Shown here piece by piece: positions 36,858-45,785 of a stretch of DNA of 64,000 nt (within the stretch, counting starts at the first letter, position 1; each line of letters begins with the position of its first letter). The stretch comes from Thiobacillus denitrificans (GTDB lineage: Bacteria; Pseudomonadota; Gammaproteobacteria; Burkholderiales; Thiobacillaceae). The notes beneath the pieces were generated by a model. That model made no database searches and was not told where the DNA came from. It was given only the letters and a program-made list of their open reading frames with translations. Location of the stretch: contig DDRS01000008.1 in the NCBI GenBank assembly GCA_002343685.1, positions 1 through 64,000 on the forward strand, written 5' to 3'. A program made the translations under genes and the position numbers.

Positions 36858-37271
36858 CTATCCCATCGAACTGCTGCACGAACCGCCGCCGCTGCTGCCG
36901 CAGCCGCAGCCACCGGCGGCCGGTGCGGAGGCGACCGGCGCACCTGCCTTGTTCAGCGTGATCTCGGCCAGCGGCACGAACGTGGTCTGCGGCTCGTGCA
37001 TGTGGAAGACCTTGAACACCTTCTCGGTGAGCGCGTCGGACTTCACGAAATCCTCGTAGGCCTGCTGCAGCAGGCGCGCATACACCGCGCGGCGCGGCGC
37101 CTCGTCCGCAGGCAGGTCGCCCGCCTGTCCGATGTAGTTGTGGAAGCGTTGCAGGATGTGCAGGCGGTTCACCTGCACCGTGCGCGCGTCGTATTCGATG
37201 CCGAAATACTCGAGAAACTCCTCGGCGGCCGAGAGGTCTTCCAGCGCTTCGTCCAGGGTCAGGTCGTCCAT
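36858..37271 (-). CDS. nifW: NifW with added Cys/Gly/Ser tail
   Basis: 137 residues. Residues 1-105 match NifW (EFLEYFGIEYD, VNRLHILQRFHNYI), a nitrogenase-protecting factor that binds MoFe protein. The last 20 residues are GGCGCGSSGGGSCSSS-like, with three cysteines, and are not part of the usual NifW (about 110 residues). Confidence 0.88.
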   Translation of the reverse strand: MDDLTLDEALEDLSAAEEFLEYFGIEYDARTVQVNRLHILQRFHNYIGQAGDLPADEAPRRAVYARLLQQAYEDFVKSDALTEKVFKVFHMHEPQTTFVPLAEITLNKAGAPVASAPAAGGCGCGSSGGGSCSSSMG

Positions 37272-37306
37272 GATTCAGCCTTTCAATTGAGGATGGGGAG
37301 TAGAAG

Positions 37307-37816
37307 TCATGCCGCCGCTTCGTCGAGCAGGGCGTTCTGGTACACGTCGAGCAGGCTCTTGCCGCCCAGGCGGTCGTGGCTGTCCATCTCGATCAGCTTC
37401 TTCAGCATGGCCTCGCCCTGTGCCGTGCGGCCGAGGCGCAGGTTGATGTAGCCCGCGGCCTTCAGCACCATCAGGTAGAAGCGCAGCAGGCCGATGGAGC
37501 GCATGGCGGCATAGCCCAGGTGCTGCGGATGCAGCTGCTGCCACGCCTGCGGAAAATTCAGCCGGGCACCCGCGGCTTCCAGCGTGCGGTCGGCCACGAT
37601 CAGCGCGTCGTCGAGGCGGTGCTGGTAGAAGTAGTAGCGATACAGCGCCACCAGCACCACGAGCTGGGTCGGCGCCAGGAAGTAGGCACGCAGCAGCAGG
37701 TTTTCGGTCTCGTCCGAGCCGTAGCCTGCGCCGGCCTGCGCGATCAGCCGTTCCACCTCTGGTGAAATCGGGTCGTCGAAGTACAGCGTCGCCTGGTCGA
37801 AATCCATCAAGTCCAT
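37307..37816 (-). CDS. TPR-like nif-cluster protein
   Basis: 169 residues, all helical, with TPR-like helix pairs (LLRAYFLAPTQLVVLVALYRYY, given in part). Member of a family that I recall beside cysE/nifW in nif operons; no known function. ATG at 37816 or 37807. Confidence 0.7.
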   Translation of the reverse strand: MDLMDFDQATLYFDDPISPEVERLIAQAGAGYGSDETENLLLRAYFLAPTQLVVLVALYRYYFYQHRLDDALIVADRTLEAAGARLNFPQAWQQLHPQHLGYAAMRSIGLLRFYLMVLKAAGYINLRLGRTAQGEAMLKKLIEMDSHDRLGGKSLLDVYQNALLDEAAA

Positions 37817-37823
37817 GTTGGCC

Positions 37824-38600
37824 TCACACTTTCCTCATCGTGCGCGCCACCTCGGTGCCGCACAGGTCGTCCGCTTCGCATACGCTGCACTGGCCGTCGA
37901 CCGCCTCGCCTTTTTCGCGCAGAGTCTTTTCCAGCACTTCGATGCGCTCCATCAGGCAGGCGATCGCCTTGCCCACCGGGTCGGGGATCAGGTGGTGGTC
38001 GAGGTTGATGCCGAGCGCGTTGGCCTCGCCCTCGTCCTGGCGCAGCACCACCTTGCCGGGGATGCCCACCACCGTGCGATGCGCGGGCACGTCCTTCACC
38101 ACCACCGAGTTGGCGCCGACGCGCACGTGGTCGCCCAGCGCGATCGGGCCCAGTACCTTGGCGCCGGCGCCGATCACCACGTTGTTTCCCAACGTCGGAT
38201 GGCGCTTGCCCTTGTTCCAGCTGGTGCCGCCCAGCGTCACGCCGTGATACAGCGTGACGTCGTCGCCGATCTCGGCCGTCTCGCCGATCACCACCCCGGC
38301 GCCGTGGTCGATGAAGAAGCGCCGCCCGATGGTCGCGCCGGGATGGATGTCGATGTTGGTCACGAGCCGCGCGAACCACGAGAGGAAGCGCGCCGGGTAG
38401 CACAGCCCCGCGCGCCACAGCCGATGCGCGATGCGCTGCATCAGGATGGCGTGCACGCCGGGATAGGTGGTGATCACCTCGAAGCGCGAACGCGCCGCCG
38501 GGTCGCGCTGGAACACGCAGGCCACGTCCTCGGCCAGCAGCGCGAACAGGCTCGGCGTCGCGGCGGAGAGGGGTTCGCGGGCGTGCATGGCCTCGTCCAT
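37824..38600 (-). CDS. cysE: Serine O-acetyltransferase, nif-associated
   Basis: 258 residues: helical N-terminal domain, then the left-handed beta-helix with hexapeptide repeats (IDHGAGVVIGETAEIGDD). It makes O-acetylserine for cysteine, the sulfur source of NifS. C-terminal extension with four cysteines (QCSVCEADDLCG) is seen in nif-linked CysE. Overlaps none; 12 bp below nifV. Confidence 0.9.
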   Translation of the reverse strand: MDEAMHAREPLSAATPSLFALLAEDVACVFQRDPAARSRFEVITTYPGVHAILMQRIAHRLWRAGLCYPARFLSWFARLVTNIDIHPGATIGRRFFIDHGAGVVIGETAEIGDDVTLYHGVTLGGTSWNKGKRHPTLGNNVVIGAGAKVLGPIALGDHVRVGANSVVVKDVPAHRTVVGIPGKVVLRQDEGEANALGINLDHHLIPDPVGKAIACLMERIEVLEKTLREKGEAVDGQCSVCEADDLCGTEVARTMRKV

Positions 38601-38611
38601 TTGCGTTCGCC

Positions 38612-39760
38612 TCAGTGCAGCGCGCCCGGCACGTGGCGGCCGATCATGCGCTGGTACAGGAACAGCAGTTCGTGGTCGGCCGGCGAACGCTTGGCGCGCT
38701 CGGCGAACACGCGGATGTCGGGCAGCAGCTCGCGCGCCTCCGCCGGGCTCAGCGTCAGGCCCATGCGCGCGTAGGCGGCGATGACGCCGTGCGAGCCGGA
38801 ATGCTTGCCGACCACCAGTGTGTGGGCGCGGCCCACTTCGCTTGGGTCGAAGCCCTGGTAGGTCGCCGGGTCCTTCAAGAGGCCGTCGACGTGGATGCCG
38901 GATTCGTGGGTGAACACGCCGCCGCCAACCACGCTCTTCTGCCAGGCCACCGGCCGCCCCGACGCATCGGCCACGGTGTCCGACAGCACCGGGAACAGGC
39001 TGAGGTCGACGCCGGTTTGATAGCCATAGAGCTTGGACAGCCCCAGCGCGACTTCCTCCAGCGGCGCATTGCCGGCGCGCTCGCCCAGGCCGTTGACCGT
39101 GGTGTTGACGTGCGTGGCGCCGGCGCGGCAGGCGGCCAGCGTGTTGGCGGTGGCGAGGCCGAGGTCGTCGTGCGCATGCATCTCGATTTCAAGGTCGACC
39201 GTGCTGCGCAGCGTGGCGATCGCATCAAACACGCCGAAGGGTTCCATCACGCCCAGCGTGTCGGCGAAGCGCAGGCGGCGTGCGCCGGCCTCCTGCGCGG
39301 CCTCGGCCACGCGCAGCAGGAATTCCTGGTCGGCGCGCGAGGCGTCCTCGCAGCCGACGATGACGTCGAGCCCGAGGTCGAGCGCGCGCGGCACCAGGTC
39401 GCGGATCGCCTGCAGCACCCAGGCGCGGTCCTTCTTCAGCTTGCGCGTGATGTGGACGTCGGACACCGCGACCGACACGTCGATCAGCTGCACCTTGAGA
39501 TCGCGGCAGGCCTCGATGTCGGTCTCGCGCATGCGGCTCCACACCACCAGCTTCGACTTCAGCTCGAGGTCCGCCACCGCGCGGATGCTCTCGCGCTCTT
39601 CCGGTCCCATCGCGGGAATGCCCACTTCGAGTTCCGGCACGCCCATCGCGTCGAGCCGCCCGGCGATCGCCAGCTTCTCGTCCAGCGTGAAGGCCACGCC
39701 GGCGGTCTGCTCGCCGTCGCGCAGGGTGGTGTCGTCGATGATGATGGCGCGCGCGCTCAT
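38612..39760 (-). CDS. nifV: NifV, homocitrate synthase
   Basis: 382 residues. Aldolase-type enzyme joining acetyl-CoA and 2-oxoglutarate to give homocitrate for FeMo-co. Motifs DTTLRDGEQTAGVAF at the start and metal-site HAHDDLGLA near residue 195. Length matches NifV (about 380). Confidence 0.94.
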   Translation of the reverse strand: MSARAIIIDDTTLRDGEQTAGVAFTLDEKLAIAGRLDAMGVPELEVGIPAMGPEERESIRAVADLELKSKLVVWSRMRETDIEACRDLKVQLIDVSVAVSDVHITRKLKKDRAWVLQAIRDLVPRALDLGLDVIVGCEDASRADQEFLLRVAEAAQEAGARRLRFADTLGVMEPFGVFDAIATLRSTVDLEIEMHAHDDLGLATANTLAACRAGATHVNTTVNGLGERAGNAPLEEVALGLSKLYGYQTGVDLSLFPVLSDTVADASGRPVAWQKSVVGGGVFTHESGIHVDGLLKDPATYQGFDPSEVGRAHTLVVGKHSGSHGVIAAYARMGLTLSPAEARELLPDIRVFAERAKRSPADHELLFLYQRMIGRHVPGALH

Positions 39761-39770
39761 GGCTCAGTCC

Positions 39771-40979
39771 TTACGCGTACACCGGTGCAAAGTCTTTTTC
39801 CGGCTCAGCCGAGGGGCCGTTCTCGCCCCAGTAGGGCGACAGCTTGCGCAGCTGCGCGACGATCTCCGGCACCACCTGGATGACGCGGTCGATCTCTTCT
39901 TCGGTCGTGTAGCGCGACAGCGAGAAGCGCGTGGTGCCGTGTGCGGCAGTGTAGGGAATGCCCATCGCGCGCATCACGTGGCTGGGTTCGAGCGAGCCCG
40001 AGGTGCAGGCCGATCCCGAGCTGGCGGCGATGCCGAACTTGTTCAAGAGCAGCAGGATCGCCTCGCCCTCGATGTACTCGAACGCGATGTTGCTGGTGTT
40101 GGGCAACCGGTTCGTCACGTCGCCGGTAGCGAAGGCGTGCGGCACCTTGGCGAGGATGCCGGCTTCGAGCTTGTCGCGCAGGCGCTTCACCTCGGTGTTT
40201 TCGTGTTCCATCGCCGCCAGCGCCATCTCGCAGGCCTTGCCCAGGCCGATGATGGAGGCGGTGTTCTCGGTGCCGGCGCGGCGCCCGCGTTCCTGGTGGC
40301 CGCCGCGCAGCATGGGACGGAAGCGCACGCCGCGCTTGAGGTACAGCACGCCGATGCCCTTGGGCGCGTGCAGCTTGTGGCCCGACAGCGACAGCATGTC
40401 GATCTTGCTGTTCTTCAGGTCGATCGGCACCTTGCCCACGGCCTGCACCGCGTCGGTGTGGAACATCACGCCGGCGGCGTGCGCCAGCTCGGCCATTTCC
40501 AGCACCGGGAAGAAGCTGCCCGTTTCGTTGTTGGCCCACATCACCGACACCACCGCCACCTTGTCGGTCAGCAGGCGCTTGTACTCGTCCATGTCGACGC
40601 GGCCCTTGCCGTCCACTTTCAGGTAATGCGCGGTGTAGCCCTCCTTCTCCAGCTGGCTGTAGAGCGACAGGATCGCCGGGTGCTCCAGCACCGTGGTGAT
40701 GATCTCGCGGCGCTCCGGGTTGGCCTTGAGCGCGGAGAGGATGGCGGTGGAATCCGACTCGGTGCCGCACGAGGTGAAGATGATCTCCGACTCGTGCTCA
40801 GCGCCCAGCAGTTCCTGCACCTGCATGCGCGCCTTCTTCACCGCCAGCCCCACCTTGTTGCCGAAGCTATGCAGCGACGACGGGTTGCCGAACTGCTCGG
40901 TGAAGTAGGGCAGCATGGCTTCCACCACCGCGGGGTCGACGCGGGTGGTGGCGTTGTTGTCGAGGTAGATGCCTTCCAT
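39771..40979 (-). CDS. nifS: NifS, cysteine desulfurase
   Basis: 402 residues. PLP lysine in SLSGHKLHAPKG and catalytic cysteine in SSGSACTSGSLEPS. Supplies sulfur to NifU. First motif YLDNNATT. 10 bp above nifV. Confidence 0.96.
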   Translation of the reverse strand: MEGIYLDNNATTRVDPAVVEAMLPYFTEQFGNPSSLHSFGNKVGLAVKKARMQVQELLGAEHESEIIFTSCGTESDSTAILSALKANPERREIITTVLEHPAILSLYSQLEKEGYTAHYLKVDGKGRVDMDEYKRLLTDKVAVVSVMWANNETGSFFPVLEMAELAHAAGVMFHTDAVQAVGKVPIDLKNSKIDMLSLSGHKLHAPKGIGVLYLKRGVRFRPMLRGGHQERGRRAGTENTASIIGLGKACEMALAAMEHENTEVKRLRDKLEAGILAKVPHAFATGDVTNRLPNTSNIAFEYIEGEAILLLLNKFGIAASSGSACTSGSLEPSHVMRAMGIPYTAAHGTTRFSLSRYTTEEEIDRVIQVVPEIVAQLRKLSPYWGENGPSAEPEKDFAPVYA

Positions 40980-41007
40980 GACGGACTCCTGATTCGTTCC
41001 TGGGGTG

Positions 41008-41907
41008 TTACGGCTGACTGGTGGCGCGTGCCAGCGAACCGGCGCGCGTGGGAACCAGGCGGATCATCTCGCCGAGGTCTTCCATCAGCTTCTGCTGCAC
41101 GCCCTGCAGCGTCAGCGCTTCCATCTGGCAGCCGGCGCAGGCGCCGGTCATGCTGACGTAGACCGTCTTGCCGTCGACGTCGACCAGCTCGATGTCGCCG
41201 TGGTCGCGCTGCAGCTGCGGGCGCACCGATTCCAGCACCGCCTCGATGCGGCGGATGCGCTCCAGGTTGGTCAGCTTGCCGGGCTTGGGCGCCGCGTCCT
41301 TGTGGAGGTTCACCGGCACCGCCTTGAAGGTTTCGCCACGCTCTTCCAGCACCTTGGCGAGGATCTCCTCGATGCCTTCGTGGCACGAGGCGCAACCGCC
41401 GCCGGCCTTGGTGTAGTTGATGACGTCCTCGACCGTGGACAGGTTGTTGGCGCGCACCGTGTCCTCGATCATCACCGCATCGATCGCGAAGCACTTGCAG
41501 ATCAGCGCGCCTTCCTCGTGATCGTCGCTCCATTCCTCGCCGCGGTAGTTGGCGATCGCCGCCTGCAGCGCCTCGCGTCCCATCACCGAGCAGTGCATCT
41601 TCTCCGGCGGCAGGCCGTCCAGATAATCGGCGATGTCCTGGTTGCTGACCTTCAGCGCGTCGTCGAGCTTCATGCCCTTGATGATTTCAGTCAGCGCCGA
41701 CGACGACGCGATCGCCGAGCCGCAGCCGAAGGTCTGGAAATGCGCCTCCTGGATCGTCTCCGTCTCCGGGTCCACCTTCAGCATCAGGCGCAGCGCGTCG
41801 CCGCACGAAATCGAGCCGACATCGCCCACCGCGTTGGCCTCGGGCAGCGGCCCGGCATTGCGCGGCTGGAAGAAATGCTCTTTGACCTTGTCCGAGTAAT
41901 CCCACAT
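41008..41907 (-). CDS. nifU: NifU, Fe-S scaffold
   Basis: 299 residues in three modules: IscU-like domain (1-125), central 2Fe-2S ferredoxin-like domain (CKCFAIDAVMIE ... GGGCASCHEGI), and C-terminal Nfu domain with CAGCQME. All cluster cysteines are present. 28 bp above nifS. Confidence 0.96.
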   Translation of the reverse strand: MWDYSDKVKEHFFQPRNAGPLPEANAVGDVGSISCGDALRLMLKVDPETETIQEAHFQTFGCGSAIASSSALTEIIKGMKLDDALKVSNQDIADYLDGLPPEKMHCSVMGREALQAAIANYRGEEWSDDHEEGALICKCFAIDAVMIEDTVRANNLSTVEDVINYTKAGGGCASCHEGIEEILAKVLEERGETFKAVPVNLHKDAAPKPGKLTNLERIRRIEAVLESVRPQLQRDHGDIELVDVDGKTVYVSMTGACAGCQMEALTLQGVQQKLMEDLGEMIRLVPTRAGSLARATSQP

Positions 41908-41922
41908 GGCTGTCTCCTGAAC

Positions 41923-42246
41923 TTACGCAGAGAAGGAAGAACCGCACGCGCAGCTGGACGTGGCGTTGGGGTTCTCGAATTTGAAACCGGAGCCGTTCAG
42001 GCTGTCGACGAAATCCACCGTCACGCCATCGAGCATCGGTGCGGAGAAGGGATCGATCAGCAGCGTCACGGCGCCCACGTCGACCACCACGTCGTCTTCC
42101 GCCTTGGCTTCTTCCAGCCGCATGCCGTACTGGAAACCGGAGCAGCCGCCGCCGGAGATGGAGATGCGCAGCCCCGCCACCGGCGTGTCGGAACCTTTGA
42201 TGAATTTCTCTACTGCAGAGAGCGCGCTGGGGGTAAGCGTAAGCAT
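41923..42246 (-). CDS. iscA: Nif-specific IscA/HesB-like A-type Fe-S carrier
   Basis: 107 residues. A-type fold with cysteines GGGCSGFQYG and C-terminal SSCACGSS. First gene of the operon; AGGAGGC 6 bp upstream of the ATG; sigma-54 promoter at 42291. Confidence 0.92.
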   Translation of the reverse strand: MLTLTPSALSAVEKFIKGSDTPVAGLRISISGGGCSGFQYGMRLEEAKAEDDVVVDVGAVTLLIDPFSAPMLDGVTVDFVDSLNGSGFKFENPNATSSCACGSSFSA

Positions 42247-42290
42247 GGTTTGCCTCCTGGCAGGGTGAAGGGATACACACCCCGGATATC

Positions 42291-42305
42291 GCAAGCCGCA
42301 TGCCA
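42291..42305 (-). promoter_or_regulatory. Sigma-54 promoter of iscA-nifUSV operon
   Basis: Minus strand TGGCATGCGGCTTGC; one mismatch to the consensus core (T for C at position 6), 45 bp before iscA. Confidence 0.82.
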
Positions 42306-42399
42306 GCCGCGCGCAGCACAACAAGCCCTTGTTTTGTCTGGCGAATGTTTTGGCAGGGTGCCCAACCCCCGTGTGCGGAACCCCACCGGAAGAGGGCCT

Positions 42400-42415
42400 T
42401 GTCGGGTTTGCAACA
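42400..42415. promoter_or_regulatory. NifA upstream activator site
   Basis: TGTCGGGTTTGCAACA fits TGT-N10-ACA. It is 95 bp above the iscA promoter and 76 bp above the nifF promoter candidate. Confidence 0.72.
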
Positions 42416-42490
42416 ACGTCCCTGTCGCAGGCCAGAAGAAAACCGCCAGGGAAAACAGCCGCTTGCCGCAAGCGACCGCAACACACGCTC

Positions 42491-42506
42491 CGGCGCGCCG
42501 TTTGCT
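42491..42506 (+). promoter_or_regulatory. Candidate sigma-54 promoter of nifF
   Basis: CGGCGCGCCGTTTGCT keeps GG and GC at the required spacing but differs from the consensus at two bases. 117 bp before nifF. Confidence 0.5.
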
Positions 42507-42622
42507 AGGTATGACTCAGCCCCGCGCTACCCCTTGCCGTTTGCCCTGAGCCAGTCGAAGGGCTTGCCCGCGAACCGCAGTAATCGGCGCTCACCTCAAT
42601 CCAGCGAACAAAGGACTCCTCC

Positions 42623-43168
42623 ATGACCCGCATCGGCATATTTTTCGGCAGCAACACCGGCAACACCCGCAAGATCGCCAAGATGATCAAGAAGCGTTTT
42701 CCCGACGACGAGCGGATCGCCGACCCGCTCAACGTCAACAAGGCCACGCCTGAATTAATAGCCGGCTACGACCACCTCATCCTCGGCACCCCGACATTGG
42801 GCGAAGGCCTGCTGCCCGGCCTCGACGCCGACTGCCAGCAGGAGAGCTGGGCCGAGTTCCTGCCGCGCCTGGCCGACGTCGACTTCAGCGGCAAGACCGT
42901 CGCCCTCTACGGCCTGGGCGACCAGGAGAAATACCCCGACAACTTTGCCGACGCCTTGGGCGAGTTGTATGAGTTTGTGACCGCGCACGGCGCCAAGGTC
43001 GTCGGCCAATGGCCCACCGATGGCTACGACTTCATCGCATCGAAGGCGGAAATCGACGGCGAGTTCGTCGGCCTGGTGCAGGACCTGGACAACCAGAAGA
43101 TGCTGCTGGAGGACAGGCTGGAGACGTGGCTGTTGCTGATTGCGGGGGAGTTTGGGTTGGTGTTTTGA
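42623..43168 (+). CDS. nifF: NifF-type flavodoxin
   Basis: 181 residues, long-chain flavodoxin. FMN phosphate loop FGSNTGNTRKIA near the start, plus the loops GTPTLGEG and GLGDQEKYPDNF. Electron donor to nitrogenase reductase, probably reduced by Rnf. Divergent from the nifUSV operon. Confidence 0.93.
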   Translation: MTRIGIFFGSNTGNTRKIAKMIKKRFPDDERIADPLNVNKATPELIAGYDHLILGTPTLGEGLLPGLDADCQQESWAEFLPRLADVDFSGKTVALYGLGDQEKYPDNFADALGELYEFVTAHGAKVVGQWPTDGYDFIASKAEIDGEFVGLVQDLDNQKMLLEDRLETWLLLIAGEFGLVF

Positions 43169-43288
43169 GGGCTAATCACCACGTCCTGTCAGCGCCTAAG
43201 CGCCAACAGTTGGATAGCCAAGCCGGTTCAAAGGGGATGAGCCTACATTTACAACAGGCGAGGCGACTTTGATGAGTTTTTCTTGGGA

Positions 43289-43846
43289 TTATGGACAGGC
43301 TTGCAGCAATTTTTTGTTAGTGGTCAGCAATTCGATGCCTCCCAGTGTCATGTCAGAGTCGTGCGTAAGTAATTTCCAGTTATTCAGGCGGCAGTTTTGG
43401 ATCAGTAGTCCATCGTTGAAATCGATCGTGCCATTTTGCACGGCACTTAGCACGGCAGGTAAATCCAGATTTGCGAGCAGCGTGTTGTGCGGCGCAGTGG
43501 TTTTTAATATTTGGTTGATCTCAGCGATGGCGGACTGGAGGATTTTGATCCCGTCGGCAGATTTACGAAAGTCTTTAAACTTCGGGTAAGGGGCTCTCCA
43601 AGAAGCGTCATATTCAATGCGAACGTAGCGGTTGAGGTATTCGCTCAGAATGATGGCGTCGACCACCGGTTGAGCCTTCGCTAGCAACAGACGGGCAAAG
43701 ACTCCGGAATAGGCGGCCGCCCACCATTGCGCTGGTTGAGCCGCCGGGGGTAGCAAATAAAGCCAGACATTGGCATCGATGAGAATGTGTTCGCCCGCTT
43801 GGAAGCTATAAGTCGCGGCGTCTTGCGCTTTATTATTCGTCTTCAT
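43289..43846 (-). CDS. PIN-domain protein (putative RNase)
   Basis: 185 residues. PIN fold with acidic residues D24 (ILIDANVWLY), E69 (ILSEYLNR), D144 (DFNDGLLIQNC) and D162/D164 (LLTHDSDM). PIN proteins are Mg-dependent RNases, often toxins. Overlaps the preceding DUF4325 gene by 14 bp and ends a three-gene unit. Its partner is not a normal VapB-type antitoxin, which is the notable point. About 50 residues longer than VapC. Confidence 0.85.
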   Translation of the reverse strand: MKTNNKAQDAATYSFQAGEHILIDANVWLYLLPPAAQPAQWWAAAYSGVFARLLLAKAQPVVDAIILSEYLNRYVRIEYDASWRAPYPKFKDFRKSADGIKILQSAIAEINQILKTTAPHNTLLANLDLPAVLSAVQNGTIDFNDGLLIQNCRLNNWKLLTHDSDMTLGGIELLTTNKKLLQACP

Positions 43847-44192
43847 CGACAACGTCCTCCCATGCTTGGTCATAGGATTGACGGTTGGAAAAATAGCGCT
43901 TGGCATTTTCTATGGCGCGCTCGAGCATGGCGCGGTCATCGTCCGTGATGTCCGAAAAAGTCAGATGATCCTTCAGGAAGTCTTCTTTGTACTCACCGCC
44001 GTATAGTTGACCAACAGCTGCATTTAAGAAGGCCGTGATCAGATTCTCTCTGTTTGCGAACGAGAGGTCGACGGAGCGGTTGGCCTTGAAAGCGGCCGTA
44101 ATCTTATCGAAGACCTTTTGTCCATCGTCACTCGACACCCAAACCGGGCCGCCGACGATGTCGAATATTTTAAGTGTGATGCGATCAGCCAT
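43833..44192 (-). CDS. DUF4325 STAS-like protein
   Basis: 119 residues resembling DUF4325 (STAS-like), with the region RSVDLSFANRENLITAFLNA and GQLYGGEYKEDFL and an acidic tail (WEDVVDEDE). STAS-like proteins bind GHKL ATPase partners in partner-switching control. It lies between a STAS-ATPase gene and a PIN nuclease gene, so it may act as the switch or antitoxin. Confidence 0.75.
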   Translation of the reverse strand: MADRITLKIFDIVGGPVWVSSDDGQKVFDKITAAFKANRSVDLSFANRENLITAFLNAAVGQLYGGEYKEDFLKDHLTFSDITDDDRAMLERAIENAKRYFSNRQSYDQAWEDVVDEDE

Positions 44193-44207
44193 TTTGGCGT
44201 GTCCTGT

Positions 44208-45080
44208 TCAGATTTCCAGTTCGGAGCGCAGACGATAACTGCTGTGGTCTGCGGTGTTGATCTCAATGTTGATGACTGTGCCCGGAAACGGGGTGTCGAT
44301 ACGGGTCAAGGTTTCACCATGGGGACTGTACTCCCAGTAGCCGCGGTCCGACACAATCTGGATACGCCCCTTGTTCATAGCAATGAATTCTCTGATTAGC
44401 TTGAGCCCTAATCCGCCGGGCACGTTTCCTTTTCGAGTCGTGTTGCCCTCCTGAAGGGCCCATTCGATGGCCTTGTCGGAGTTCATCTTGAGTCCTAGCT
44501 CTTTGTAGATTTTTCGGCGAATGCCAAGACCCGCATCCGCGATACAAAAATCGAGGCGATGCTTTGACGGGAAAAACTGGCCGCAGGAAAAAATTCCTAG
44601 TTTACTTTCCGAATGCATCGCCGCATTGACGAATAATTCGAGGATGCTGTTTTTAAAGCGCTCGGACAAGGCCACTGACATGATGGGCAAATCCTTGCCG
44701 CGCAAATGTTTGTTTAGGTAGGCCGCAAAATAGCGGTCATCCGTGACTGTGAATCGGCGGTATGGAATGGTCGTGCCGTGTGTGTCTTCACGCTCGGGGA
44801 AACCGAATCCGTTTAGAAAACGGTTTTTCGAGAGGATGGTTTCTACGTTTGGGCGTAGTCCTTTTATTTTTACCGTATTGAGATTATCGACAGCATGCGC
44901 AAAGACAACGCCGAGTGGCGCGCTCATGTTGGCGTCGAACCAAGTACAGGCCGAGAAATCCACTTCGACGGTATCGAACAGGTAGGCATCCAGGTCTGCT
45001 GCAAGTGCAGCCAGTTTGGAAAACCCAGATTGGGTACTGCGGATTTCGCCCAGAGATACCGCGGATGGATGGCTACTCAT
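44208..45080 (-). CDS. STAS-like plus GHKL ATPase fusion protein
   Basis: 290 residues. The N-terminal 90 are STAS-like (VEVDFSACTWFDANMSAPLG). The C-terminal half is a histidine-kinase-type ATPase: N-box ELFVNAAMHSES (148-159), G1 ADAGLGI (181-187), G2 NVPGGLGLKLI (219-229). There is no phospho-acceptor histidine domain, so it is more like SpoIIAB/RsbW or MutL-type ATPases. First gene of the three-gene unit. Confidence 0.8.
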   Translation of the reverse strand: MSSHPSAVSLGEIRSTQSGFSKLAALAADLDAYLFDTVEVDFSACTWFDANMSAPLGVVFAHAVDNLNTVKIKGLRPNVETILSKNRFLNGFGFPEREDTHGTTIPYRRFTVTDDRYFAAYLNKHLRGKDLPIMSVALSERFKNSILELFVNAAMHSESKLGIFSCGQFFPSKHRLDFCIADAGLGIRRKIYKELGLKMNSDKAIEWALQEGNTTRKGNVPGGLGLKLIREFIAMNKGRIQIVSDRGYWEYSPHGETLTRIDTPFPGTVINIEINTADHSSYRLRSELEI

Positions 45081-45287
45081 AATGCCACCATCTTTCTATC
45101 ACTTCCTTGCAGTGCATGTAATTTTCCGGTTAATAGCTGAATCATCGCAGTTTCTCTGCACTATTTGACACTGGTGACGAATCCGGCTTCCACCGAATGA
45201 TTGGCGTAGATACTGTACCTTTTCGATTTCGGCGAACAGAGGGAGCAGGGAGCACCATCGGATTGCTTTCTTCCATTAGCGGATTAC

Positions 45288-45785
45288 TCATGCGTCGTCC
45301 CACAGTTCGGAACCCGCCTGCTCGATCAGTTTCCAGATGAGGCGCTTGCGTTGTTCGTCTTCGTCGCGGGTGTCCATCGCCTGCGCCTCGAGCGCCATGC
45401 TGTGGCGCGTGGGCCCCAGTCGTTTTTCCGCGAGACGGGTCGCGCGCTCTTCGACCAGCGCGTCGAGCGGCTTGCGCGGCACCAGGGCATAGACCAGGCG
45501 GCAATCCAGCGCGTGCGCTGCGCGTTCGAGGCTGTCGAGGGTGATCGCGCCTTTGGCCTCGGCCTGCTCGATGCCGACCACGCGCGGCTGGCTGACGCCG
45601 AGGCGTTTTGCCAGCTGGGCGGTGGTCATGCCGAGCGCTTCGCGGATGGCCTTGACCCAGCCACGCGGGGGGCGCGCGAACGCGTCGGCGTTGAGCAGGC
45701 TCAGGCGCTTGTCGAGTTGGCGGCGGGCGGTTTCACGGTCTACGGAGCGCATCGTTGATAACGGTTGTGTTATCTGAACATGCAC
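45288..45785 (-). CDS. Mobile mystery protein A (XRE-type HTH)
   Basis: 165 residues with an HTH_3 domain (residues 45-105; MTTAQLAKRLGVSQPRVVGIEQ). It matches the family called mobile mystery protein A, which is normally followed by a Fic-domain protein B. Here only 49 codons follow (ATG at 45291, overlapping the stop) before a stop at 45142, with no Fic motif. Probably an orphan antitoxin/regulator. Confidence 0.8.
   Translation of the reverse strand: MHVQITQPLSTMRSVDRETARRQLDKRLSLLNADAFARPPRGWVKAIREALGMTTAQLAKRLGVSQPRVVGIEQAEAKGAITLDSLERAAHALDCRLVYALVPRKPLDALVEERATRLAEKRLGPTRHSMALEAQAMDTRDEDEQRKRLIWKLIEQAGSELWDDA

Noticed and set aside
45142..45291. 49-codon frame after mobile mystery protein A, as a possible Fic protein remnant
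   Set aside because: Only the overlapping start and first few residues hint at it; no Fic motif, so not listed as a gene.
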